NCBI RefSeq assembly: GCF_900107155.1
Contig: NZ_FNOX01000024.1
Location: 1 to 36,910 of the forward strand
Length of the DNA: 36,910 nucleotides
Origin: Pseudomonas salomonii
GTDB taxonomy: Bacteria > Pseudomonadota > Gammaproteobacteria > Pseudomonadales > Pseudomonadaceae
Reading direction: 5' to 3'
The notes under the pieces are model-generated. The model did no database searches. It was not told where the DNA came from and was given only the letters and a program-made list of their open reading frames with translations. Below are positions 8,344-16,044 of the stretch, piece after piece (position 1 is the first letter of the stretch; every line of letters starts with the position of its first letter). The translations under genes were made by a program, and so were the position numbers.

Positions 8344-9195
8344 ATGAACGCGCCCCTGCAAGGCCACGCGGCCAGCACCCTGAGTACCGCCAAACCGCTG
8401 TTGGCGGTGGACAACGTCAGCCTCGAATACCGCACACCCGAGCGCGTGGTGCGGGCCACGCACCAGGTCAGTTTCGAAATCGACCCGGCCGACCGTTACG
8501 TGCTGCTCGGCCCTTCGGGGTGCGGCAAATCCACCTTGCTCAAGTCCATTGCCGGGTTTATCAAACCCTGCGAAGGCGAAATTCGCCTGTTGGGGCAAAA
8601 GGTCGACGAACCTGGGCCGGATCGCATTGTGGTGTTTCAGGAGTTCGATCAACTGCCACCGTGGAAAACCGTCAAACAGAACGTGATGTTCCCGCTGCTG
8701 GCCTCCAAGACCCTCAAGCGCCGCGAAGCCGAAGAGCGCGCGCTGCACTACCTGGAAAAAGTCGGCCTCAGTGCCTTTGCCGACGCCTACCCGCACACCC
8801 TGTCCGGCGGCATGAAGGCCCGTGTGGCCATCGCCCGTGCCTTGGCCATGCAACCGAAAATCCTGCTGATGGACGAACCCTTCGCCGCCCTCGATGCCCT
8901 GACCCGGCGCAAGATGCAGGAGGAATTACTGCTGCTGTGGGAAGAGGTGCGCTTCACCCTGTTGTTCGTCACCCATTCCATCGAAGAGGCGTTGGTGGTG
9001 GGCAACCGTATCCTGTTGTTGTCGCCGCACCCCGGGCGCGTGCGGGCAGAAATCCACAGCCATCAATACGACCTGCACAGCCTCGGCGGTGTGGAATTCC
9101 AGGCGTCGGCGCGGCGTATTCATCGCCTGCTGTTCGATGAAGCGCCCGAAGCCGAACGTGAGTTGGGTTTCGCCGATATCCGCATTGCTTACTAA
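8344..9195 (+). CDS. ABC importer ATPase, SsuB/TauB type
   Basis: The 283-residue product powers import through the permease encoded next. Walker A is GPSGCGKST (56-64), the Q-loop reads VFQEFDQLPPW, the signature LSGGMKAR, and Walker B ILLMDEPFAALD. The Q-loop with LPPW and the short C-terminal tail are typical of nitrate/sulfonate/taurine importers (NrtD/SsuB/TauB family). I set the start at ATG 8344, after AAGAGAG, rather than 48 codons upstream, where the frame overlaps the dioxygenase. The gap to the dioxygenase is 20 bases and to the permease 11 bases, indicating one operon. Confidence 0.92.
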   Translation: MNAPLQGHAASTLSTAKPLLAVDNVSLEYRTPERVVRATHQVSFEIDPADRYVLLGPSGCGKSTLLKSIAGFIKPCEGEIRLLGQKVDEPGPDRIVVFQEFDQLPPWKTVKQNVMFPLLASKTLKRREAEERALHYLEKVGLSAFADAYPHTLSGGMKARVAIARALAMQPKILLMDEPFAALDALTRRKMQEELLLLWEEVRFTLLFVTHSIEEALVVGNRILLLSPHPGRVRAEIHSHQYDLHSLGGVEFQASARRIHRLLFDEAPEAERELGFADIRIAY

Positions 9196-9206
9196 GGGGC
9201 CGCACC

Positions 9207-10055
9207 ATGCGCCAGGAATTTGAAGTCACCCTCGAACCACTGCTCAGCGTCCCCGTCGAGCGCGAATTGCCCCTGCGCCAACGCCTGTGGCAGCAAGGCT
9301 GGCTGCGCAAGGGCTTGATCCTGATCGTGCTCGCGATTCTCTGGGAGGCGGTCGCCCGCTACCAGAACAACGACCTGCTGCTGCCGAGCTTTTTGCAGAC
9401 GTCCCAGGCGCTGTTCGACGGCTTGCTCAGCGGTGAACTGTTGAGCAAGGTCTGGATCTCGCTGGCGGTGCTGATCAAGGGCTACCTGATCGGCATCGTG
9501 TTGGCGTTTGCCCTCACCACCTTGGCCGTGTCCACGCAATTGGGCCGCGACCTGCTCAGTACCCTGACGTCGATGTTCAACCCGCTGCCGGCGATTGCCC
9601 TGCTGCCGCTGGCGCTGTTGTGGTTTGGCCTGGGGCAGAACAGCCTGATCTTTGTGCTGGTGCATTCGGTGCTGTGGGCGTTGGCGCTGAACACCTATTC
9701 GGGGTTTCTCGGCGTGTCCGAAACCCTGCGCATGGCCGGTCGTAACTATGGCCTCAAGGGCATGCGTTTTGTGTTGTTCATCCTGATTCCGGCGGCACTG
9801 CCGTCGATCCTCGCGGGCCTTAAAATCGGCTGGGCCTTTGCCTGGCGCACATTGATCGCCGCTGAACTGGTGTTCGGCGCAACCAGCGGTAAGGGCGGGC
9901 TGGGGTGGTACATCTTCCAGAACCGCAACGAGCTGTATACCGATAAGGTCTTCGCCGGTTTGGCCGTGGTGATCCTCATCGGCCTGCTGGTGGAAAACCT
10001 GGTGTTTGATACCTTCGAGCGGCTCACCGTAAAGCGTTGGGGCATGCAGCGCTGA
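9207..10055 (+). CDS. ABC importer permease, SsuC/TauC type
   Basis: The 282-residue inner membrane protein has about six hydrophobic helices. The conserved cytoplasmic EAA-like loop is seen as ETLRMAGRNYGLKGMRFVLFI. This is the binding-protein-dependent permease fold that pairs with the upstream ATPase, and the length and layout match the SsuC/TauC family. A GGGGCC lies just before the ATG. No periplasmic substrate-binding protein gene is present near it, so the importer would need one encoded elsewhere. Substrate specificity is inferred only from the adjoining dioxygenase. Confidence 0.9.
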   Translation: MRQEFEVTLEPLLSVPVERELPLRQRLWQQGWLRKGLILIVLAILWEAVARYQNNDLLLPSFLQTSQALFDGLLSGELLSKVWISLAVLIKGYLIGIVLAFALTTLAVSTQLGRDLLSTLTSMFNPLPAIALLPLALLWFGLGQNSLIFVLVHSVLWALALNTYSGFLGVSETLRMAGRNYGLKGMRFVLFILIPAALPSILAGLKIGWAFAWRTLIAAELVFGATSGKGGLGWYIFQNRNELYTDKVFAGLAVVILIGLLVENLVFDTFERLTVKRWGMQR

Positions 10056-10115
10056 GCCACCGATCCCTGCTAGGATTGCGTGCAATTCACTCCCCACTGA
10101 TCACGAGTGCTTGGC

Positions 10116-11036
10116 ATGCAACTACCGGACATGAACCTGCTGGTCGCCCTCGACGCCTTGCTCGACGAGGGCAGTGTGGTTGGCGCGGCGCGGCGGATGA
10201 ACCTCAGCCCGGCGGCCATGAGCCGTACCCTTACGCGGATCCGCGAGGCGGTGGGCGACCCGATCCTGGTGCGTGCCGGCCGCGGCCTGGTGCCGACGCC
10301 CAAGGCCTTGCAGCTGCAAGGCCAGGTGCGCAACGTGGTGGAGCAGGCGGCGTTGTTGTTTCGCTCAGCGGACCAGGTAGACCTCAGCACCTTGCGCCGC
10401 CGCTTCAGCGTGAGGGCCAATGACTTTTTTGTCGGCGTGTATGGCGGTCGGCTGTTCGACACCATGGAGCGCATGGCGCCGTTGTGCGAGCTGTGCTTTG
10501 TGCCCGAAGGGAACACCGACGACGACGCCCTGCGCGAAGGGCGCCTGGACCTGCGCGTGAGCAATACCTTGCCGGCCAGCCCCGAGGTGAAGGTACAGAA
10601 TTTGTTTTCCACCACCTTCGTCGGTTTGGCGCGGCAAGATCACCCGCTGTTCGACGAAGAGATCACTGCCGCACGGTTTGCCAGTTATTCCCATATCAGC
10701 ATTTCGCGACGCGGCATCGCCCGTGGGCCGATTGACACTGCGCTGAATGCTCAAGGCCTGGAGCGCCGCGTGGCCATGATCGCCCCGGGCTTTCACGGCG
10801 CGATGTTCATGCTGCCCGACTCCGATCTACTGCTGCCGGTGCCAAAGGAAGCGTTGCTGAGCGCCAACCGCCTGAACCTGCCATTGCGCGCCTTCCCGTT
10901 GCCGATCTCATTGCCGACCTTGGTATTGGCCCAATCCTGGCACCCACGCTTTGACAAAGACCCGGCCCATAAGTGGCTACGCGAGACCATGCGCGAGAGC
11001 TGCCATGCTACCTGGCTCGAAGCCCAGCCCAGCTGA
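10116..11036 (+). CDS. LysR-family transcriptional regulator
   Basis: The 306-residue product starts MQLPDMNLLVALDALLDEGS, the usual opening of NodD/LeuO-like LysR regulators. The winged HTH covers about residues 6-65 (GAARRMNLSPAAMSRTLTRI is the helix-turn-helix core). The rest is a periplasmic-binding-protein-like effector domain. I prefer ATG 10116; a GTG three codons upstream is also possible. It lies 60 bases after the permease on the same strand instead of being divergent, so it may be cotranscribed with the uptake genes and regulate them, or control the efflux operon beyond the REP element. The effector is unknown. Confidence 0.9.
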   Translation: MQLPDMNLLVALDALLDEGSVVGAARRMNLSPAAMSRTLTRIREAVGDPILVRAGRGLVPTPKALQLQGQVRNVVEQAALLFRSADQVDLSTLRRRFSVRANDFFVGVYGGRLFDTMERMAPLCELCFVPEGNTDDDALREGRLDLRVSNTLPASPEVKVQNLFSTTFVGLARQDHPLFDEEITAARFASYSHISISRRGIARGPIDTALNAQGLERRVAMIAPGFHGAMFMLPDSDLLLPVPKEALLSANRLNLPLRAFPLPISLPTLVLAQSWHPRFDKDPAHKWLRETMRESCHATWLEAQPS

Positions 11037-11049
11037 GATGCACTCGATC

Positions 11050-11141
11050 AATGTGGGAGCTGGCTTGCCTGCGATTGCGGTGGGTCAGCAATGAATCCTA
11101 AACAGTCAGACCGCTATCGCAGGCAAGCCAGCTCCCACATT
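11050..11141. repeat. REP-type palindrome (inverted pair, second variant)
   Basis: Perfect 26-base arms (11050-11075 and 11116-11141) with the core GTGGGAGCTGGCTTGCCTGCG face each other across a 40-base loop. The core differs from the copy after lapC (GGGAGCTGGC against GGGAGCGGGC), so two REP variants are present. It separates the LysR gene from the efflux operon and could shield one transcript from the other. Confidence 0.9.
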
Positions 11142-11262
11142 AGATTTGCGCCATTCCAACGATTGCGTCTGGCGCACTTATAAGCTTCCAACAAGTAACT
11201 TTTTTGTCATGCATATACCCCATTAAGCTGCTCGGGTATTTCCAATTCCGAGTTGCGCGTTC

Positions 11263-12798
11263 ATGACATCCCTCGCTGCCCCCGCTCTCCAGGCTGCAGC
11301 CAAACCTACTGCCCTGAGCCCGCCTGTGTTCGGCCCGCGCATCATCATCGGCTTGGTCGGTGTGTTGTTGGCGGTGCTGGTCTCGGGTCTCAACGAGATG
11401 GTCACCAAGGTTGCCCTCGCGGATATTCGCGGTGCGCTGTTCATCGGCTTTGACGAAGGCACCTGGCTGGTTGCGGCCTACACGGCCACTTCCGTGGCGG
11501 CCATGGCCTTTGCGCCGTGGTGTTCGGTGACCTTCTCCCTGCGCCGCTTCACCCTGTGCGCCATCGGCCTGTTCACTCTGCCGGGCATCCTGTGCCCGTT
11601 TGCGCCGAACTACGAAAGCCTGTTGATACTGCGAACCGTGCAAGGCCTGGCCGGCGGCGCATTGCCGCCGATGTTGATGACCGTGGCGCTGCGTTTCCTG
11701 CCGGCCCACGTCAAGCTCTACGGCCTGGCCGGTTACGCACTCACCGCCACGTTCGGCCCGAGCCTGGGCACGCCGCTGGCGGCGTTGTGGACCGAATACG
11801 TCGGCTGGCAATGGGCGTTCTGGCAAATCGTCGGGCCGTGCCTGCTGGCGATGGTCGCGGTGGCTTACGGCTTGCCGCAGGACCCGCTGCGCCTGGAGCG
11901 CTTCAAGCAGTTCAACTGGCGCGGCCTGCTGCTGGGTTTTCCGGCGATCTGCATGCTGGTCATCGGCCTGTTGCAGGGCAATCGCCTGGACTGGTTCGAA
12001 TCCGGCCTGATCACGTTTCTGCTGATCGGCGGCAGCGTGTTGCTGGTGCTGTTCATGCTCAATGAATGGTCGCACCCCGTGCCGTTTTTCAAGTTGCAGA
12101 TGCTCGGCCTGCGCAACCTGGCGTTCGCCCTGATCGTGCTGGCGGGCGTGCTGATGGTGCTGACCTCGGTGATCATCATCCCGTCGAGTTTTCTCGCCCA
12201 AGTGCAGGGTTACCGGCCACTGCAAACCGCGCCGGTGATGCTGTTGATGGCGCTGCCGCAATTGATTGCGCTGCCGCTGGTGGCGGCGCTGTGCAACCTG
12301 CGCTGGGTCGACTGCCGCTGGGTGCTGGGCACAGGTTTGAGCATGCTGGTGCTGTGCTGCATCGGCAGTTCGCACCTTACCTCGGCGTGGATACGTGACG
12401 ATTTTTACGGCTGGTACCTGCTGCAGATTTTCGGCCAACCCATGGCTGTATTGCCGCTGCTGATGCTCTCTACCGGCAGCATCCAGCCGATGGACGGGCC
12501 GTTCGCCTCGGCCTGGTTCAACACCGTCAAAGGCCTGGCTGCGGTGATCGCCACGGCCGTGCTGGACACGCTGACCACCCAGCGTGAGCACTTCCATTCG
12601 ACCATGCTGGTGGATCACCTGGGCAACTCGCCCCTGGCCGACGGCGACGCGCCGGGCCTTGCCCAGCGCCTGCACCAGCAGGCCGTGGTGCTGACTTCTT
12701 CGGACCTCTATTACGTCATGGCTGGTGTCGCAGTGGCGTTGATCCTGCTGATTTTCTGGATGCCCACGCGGATCTTTCCGCCTCGCGCACCGACTTAG
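11263..12798 (+). CDS. MFS drug-efflux transporter, DHA2/EmrB-like
   Basis: The 511-residue, very hydrophobic protein has the length and helix density of 14-helix DHA2 proton antiporters. Segment FGPSLGTPLAALWTEYVGW resembles motif C of drug exporters, followed by the family's G-W-x-W-x-F pattern (GWQWAFW). It is the inner membrane pump of a three-part efflux system with the adaptor and outer membrane genes that follow (15 bases to the adaptor). Substrates cannot be told from sequence; relatives export hydrophobic drugs, fusaric acid or phenolics. The ATG at 11263 lacks a strong Shine-Dalgarno sequence, but the protein aligns from there with no extra residues. Confidence 0.92.
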   Translation: MTSLAAPALQAAAKPTALSPPVFGPRIIIGLVGVLLAVLVSGLNEMVTKVALADIRGALFIGFDEGTWLVAAYTATSVAAMAFAPWCSVTFSLRRFTLCAIGLFTLPGILCPFAPNYESLLILRTVQGLAGGALPPMLMTVALRFLPAHVKLYGLAGYALTATFGPSLGTPLAALWTEYVGWQWAFWQIVGPCLLAMVAVAYGLPQDPLRLERFKQFNWRGLLLGFPAICMLVIGLLQGNRLDWFESGLITFLLIGGSVLLVLFMLNEWSHPVPFFKLQMLGLRNLAFALIVLAGVLMVLTSVIIIPSSFLAQVQGYRPLQTAPVMLLMALPQLIALPLVAALCNLRWVDCRWVLGTGLSMLVLCCIGSSHLTSAWIRDDFYGWYLLQIFGQPMAVLPLLMLSTGSIQPMDGPFASAWFNTVKGLAAVIATAVLDTLTTQREHFHSTMLVDHLGNSPLADGDAPGLAQRLHQQAVVLTSSDLYYVMAGVAVALILLIFWMPTRIFPPRAPT

Positions 12799-12813
12799 CC
12801 TCAAGGAATTCTC

Positions 12814-13872
12814 ATGAAACGCAAAGACAAAATTGCCGTCTTCGTTATTGCTGTGTTTGCCGTCGGCGTACTGGTTTATCTGGTCGCGCCGGGCGTGCTG
12901 GGCAGCAAGCGCCAGACCACCAACGACGCCTTCGTCGCCGCCGACTTCACTCTGGTGGCGCCGCGCGTGGCGGGTTTTATCAAAGACGTGCTGGTGGAAG
13001 ACAACCAACAGGTCAAGGCCGGCCAACTGCTGGCGTTGATCGACGACCGCGATTTTCGTGCTGCCGCCCAGGCCGCTGACGCCGACACCCTGGTCGCCCA
13101 GGCCCAGTTGAAGAACGCCACAGCGACCCTGGAACGCCAAAGCTCGGTGATCGCCCAGGCTCAGGCCACCGTCGCGGCCGACCGTGCCGAAGTGGCGTTC
13201 GCCGAGCACGAACTGAACCGCTACAACCACCTCGCCGGCGTGGGCGCAGGCACCGTGCAGAACGCCCAGCAAGCCAAGACCCGTATCGACCAGGCCACCG
13301 CAAACCTGGCCAAAGCCACGGCGGTGCTGGCGGCTGAACGCAAGCAAGTGGAAATCCTCACCGCCCAGCGTGACGCTGCCGACGGTGGACTCAAACGCGC
13401 TCAGGCCGCGCTGGAAATGGCCAGTTATCAGCTGTCCTACACACGCATTGTCGCGCCGGTGGATGGCATGGTCGGCGAGCGTGCCGTGCGGGTCGGCGCC
13501 TATGTGACGCCGGGCAGCAAGATCCTCGCGGTCGTGCCGTTGGCCCAGGCCTATGTGGTGGCCAATTTCCAGGAGACGCAACTGTCGCATATGCATGCCG
13601 GCCAAGCCGTAGAACTCAGCGTCGACAGCCTCGACGGCGAATTGCTCAAGGGCCATCTGGAAAGCCTGGCACCTGCTACCGGCGTGACCTTTGCGTCGGT
13701 CAGGCCGGACAACGCCACCGGCAACTTCACCAAGGTGGTACAGCGCATTCCGGTGAAGATCATTCTGGAGCCGAACCAGCCCCATATTGAACGCCTGCGC
13801 GTGGGCATGTCGGTGCAAGCCACAGTCGACACCCGGCCTGTCGCGCAGTCGCGTGAGGTGACCCAGCAATGA
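12814..13872 (+). CDS. EmrA/HlyD-like efflux adaptor
   Basis: The 352-residue product has a single N-terminal membrane helix (about 8-28). Then come the typical RQTTNDAFVAADFTLVAPRV segment, a split lipoyl domain and an Ala/Gln-rich coiled coil (about 85-200). A beta-barrel follows YTRIVAPVDGMVGERAVRVG. It would bridge the MFS pump and the NodT-like channel across the periplasm. CAAGGAATT precedes the ATG. The last four bases overlap the next gene (ATGA), so the two are translationally coupled. Confidence 0.93.
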   Translation: MKRKDKIAVFVIAVFAVGVLVYLVAPGVLGSKRQTTNDAFVAADFTLVAPRVAGFIKDVLVEDNQQVKAGQLLALIDDRDFRAAAQAADADTLVAQAQLKNATATLERQSSVIAQAQATVAADRAEVAFAEHELNRYNHLAGVGAGTVQNAQQAKTRIDQATANLAKATAVLAAERKQVEILTAQRDAADGGLKRAQAALEMASYQLSYTRIVAPVDGMVGERAVRVGAYVTPGSKILAVVPLAQAYVVANFQETQLSHMHAGQAVELSVDSLDGELLKGHLESLAPATGVTFASVRPDNATGNFTKVVQRIPVKIILEPNQPHIERLRVGMSVQATVDTRPVAQSREVTQQ

Positions 13873-15320
13873 AGCCATTTGCCTGGCTCACCTTGAGCCT
13901 GATCAGCCTGAGCGCCTGCACGGTCGGCCCGGATTTTCAGCGGCCCCAAGGCCCACAAGTTACCCAATGGCGCGAACCCCAGGGCCGTCAGGCGCAGAGC
14001 CGTGCGGTGAGCGCCCCTTTGCAGGTGCGTTGGTGGGACGTGTTCCACGATGCAGAGCTCTCGGCCCTCACGCGCCGTGCGCTCACCGATAACCTCGACC
14101 TGAAACTGGCCAGCAGCCGCCTGCAACAAAGCCGCGCCGTGCGTCAGGTGACCACTGCCGAGCGTTATCCCAACGTCAACGCCACCGGGGATTACCTGCG
14201 CCAGCGCAACAGCGGCAAAGGTTTGAGCGACCCTTCCGGCCGCAATGGTCAGTCGGCATACAATCAATGGGACATGGGCTTCTCCGCCGCCTGGGAGCTG
14301 GACTTCTGGGGCCGTGTCAAACGCGAAACCGAAGCCGCCGACGCCACCCTGCAAGTCGCTGAAGATGACCGCCGCGCCGTGTTGCTGTCGGTGCTCGCCG
14401 AAACCGCCCAGGACTACATCCAACTGCGCGGCGTGCAGAACACTCGCGCTGTCACCGAGCAAAACCTCGACGTCGCCCGCCACAGCCTCAAGCTCTCGCA
14501 ACTGCGCCTGGCCGACGGCGTGGCCACCGACCTGGATGTAGCTGAAGCCGCCGCCCAGGTTGCCGCCATCGAAGCGCGTTTGCCGGACTTGCAGCAGCGT
14601 CAGGATCAACTGATCAACGCCCTGAGCCTGCTGATGGGCGAGCCGCCGCAAGCGCTGCACGCGCAATTGTCCAAGGACGCCGCCGTGCCGCAAACCCCGC
14701 GTCAGGTCGCCATCGGCTTGCCGTCGGAACTGGCCGAGCGCCGGCCCGATATTCGCCAGGCCGAGGCGCGCCTGCATGCGGCCACTGCCAGTATTGGCGT
14801 GGCAAAAGGCGACTTTTACCCGCGTATCACCTTGTCCGGCAGCCTGGGCTCCCAAGCCCTGCAACTCTCGGATTTCGGCTCCTGGGGCTCGCGCGCATTT
14901 GCCTTCGGCCCGCAGTTCAGCCTGCCGCTGTTCAATGGCGGGCGCCTGCAAGGCATGTTGAATTTGCGTGAAGCCCAGCAACAGGAAGCGGCGCTGGCGT
15001 ACCAGCAAACCGTACTGCGTGCCTGGCATGAGATCGATGACCAACTGACCCGCTACAACGCCAGCCAACTACGCCGCGACAGCCTCGCCGAAGCGGTACG
15101 CCAGAACCGCATTGCGTTGAGCACCGCACAACAGCAGTACGTCGAAGGCGTGGTGGACTTCGTCAACGTGCTCACCGTGCAAAGCGCGCTGCTGGCCACG
15201 CAGGAGCAGTGGGTAGAAAGCTCCACCGGCGTGTCGCTGGCGATGGTGGGGCTTTACAAGGCGTTGGGCGGTGGCTGGGAGTCCGTCTACCCCGCCACAG
15301 CCTCTATTCCGGCAGGCTGA
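13869..15320 (+). CDS. NodT-family outer membrane efflux lipoprotein
   Basis: The 483-residue product has a lipoprotein signal with lipobox LSAC (Cys17), followed by TVGPDFQRP, the hallmark start of OprM/NodT channels. Two outer-membrane-factor repeats make up the rest, including the characteristic AERRPDIRQAEARL segment. It forms the outer membrane exit duct of the tripartite pump. The start overlaps the adaptor gene by four bases. The gene ends 19 bases before the convergent DUF3142 gene. Confidence 0.94.
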   Translation: MKPFAWLTLSLISLSACTVGPDFQRPQGPQVTQWREPQGRQAQSRAVSAPLQVRWWDVFHDAELSALTRRALTDNLDLKLASSRLQQSRAVRQVTTAERYPNVNATGDYLRQRNSGKGLSDPSGRNGQSAYNQWDMGFSAAWELDFWGRVKRETEAADATLQVAEDDRRAVLLSVLAETAQDYIQLRGVQNTRAVTEQNLDVARHSLKLSQLRLADGVATDLDVAEAAAQVAAIEARLPDLQQRQDQLINALSLLMGEPPQALHAQLSKDAAVPQTPRQVAIGLPSELAERRPDIRQAEARLHAATASIGVAKGDFYPRITLSGSLGSQALQLSDFGSWGSRAFAFGPQFSLPLFNGGRLQGMLNLREAQQQEAALAYQQTVLRAWHEIDDQLTRYNASQLRRDSLAEAVRQNRIALSTAQQQYVEGVVDFVNVLTVQSALLATQEQWVESSTGVSLAMVGLYKALGGGWESVYPATASIPAG

Positions 15321-15339
15321 ACATAACCCAATGTGGGAT

Positions 15340-16044
15340 TTAAGGGTTCTGCAAAAACACCACATACCCCCTGAACCATTCACTCCCTTTCAAATACCCC
15401 GGCTCTTGCCATACGCCACCCTGAATCAGCCCCACCTTGAACGGCAACCCCAGCCGGTTCATGCGTGGCAAATACGCTGCGTAATCCGGGATGCTGTGGC
15501 GCCCTTGGTAGGTCTGTACCACCACTTCATCCACCACGCCCTTGAGCTGGGCGATGGCTTGCGGGTCGGCGTTGCTGCTCCAGTCCATCAAGCCGGTGAT
15601 GCTCAGGCGCAGGTCAGCAGGCAGGCGTTGGCGCAGGTCGCGCAGGAAGCTTGTGTATTCGTGCAGGTATTGGGTGCGGGCGTCGAAATCGATCTGGATG
15701 CCGACCACCGGGTTGCCCGCATCGCGCCAGCGTTGCACCTGGCCGAGCAGTTGGGTATAGACGCGCTCGGGCCAGTGCAGGGTGTGGGCGCGGTACACCA
15801 CCCAGACCTGGCCTTGGGTGATGCGCGGTACGCTGATGCCTTGGGCGATAAACTGCACGCCCCGTTGCGGCGCGCGGCGCGTGGAGTTGATCTGGCCCTG
15901 GAGGATGTACAGGGTTTTCGCCTGTTTGAGCACCGGCTGCGGCGTGACCCCGCTCCACAGCCAGAAGGCGTCGTAGTCGCGGGCGTCAACGCCGGCAAAG
16001 GCCGGGCTTGCCAGGAGCAGCAAGCCTAGCCACAGGTGTTTCAC
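15340..16044 (-). CDS. Secreted DUF3142-family protein
   Basis: The 234-residue protein begins with a signal peptide (MKHLWLGLLLLASPAFAG). The mature part contains the VVGIQIDFDARTQYL segment and the WPERVYTQLL segment that I associate with DUF3142. The conserved QIDFDA strand and the order of Trp/Asp residues recall glycoside-hydrolase-like TIM barrels, but no activity is established. The GTG start at 16044 overlaps the stop of the upstream gene (GTGA) and gives a clean signal peptide, so I prefer it to an ATG nine codons earlier. The two genes form a coupled pair. Confidence 0.8.
   Translation of the reverse strand: MKHLWLGLLLLASPAFAGVDARDYDAFWLWSGVTPQPVLKQAKTLYILQGQINSTRRAPQRGVQFIAQGISVPRITQGQVWVVYRAHTLHWPERVYTQLLGQVQRWRDAGNPVVGIQIDFDARTQYLHEYTSFLRDLRQRLPADLRLSITGLMDWSSNADPQAIAQLKGVVDEVVVQTYQGRHSIPDYAAYLPRMNRLGLPFKVGLIQGGVWQEPGYLKGSEWFRGYVVFLQNP

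Noticed and set aside
11140..13878. A 912-codon open frame on the minus strand
   Set aside because: It is rich in Gln, His and Arg and lies antisense to the clear EmrB- and EmrA-like genes. GC-rich codon use leaves the opposite strand free of stops.
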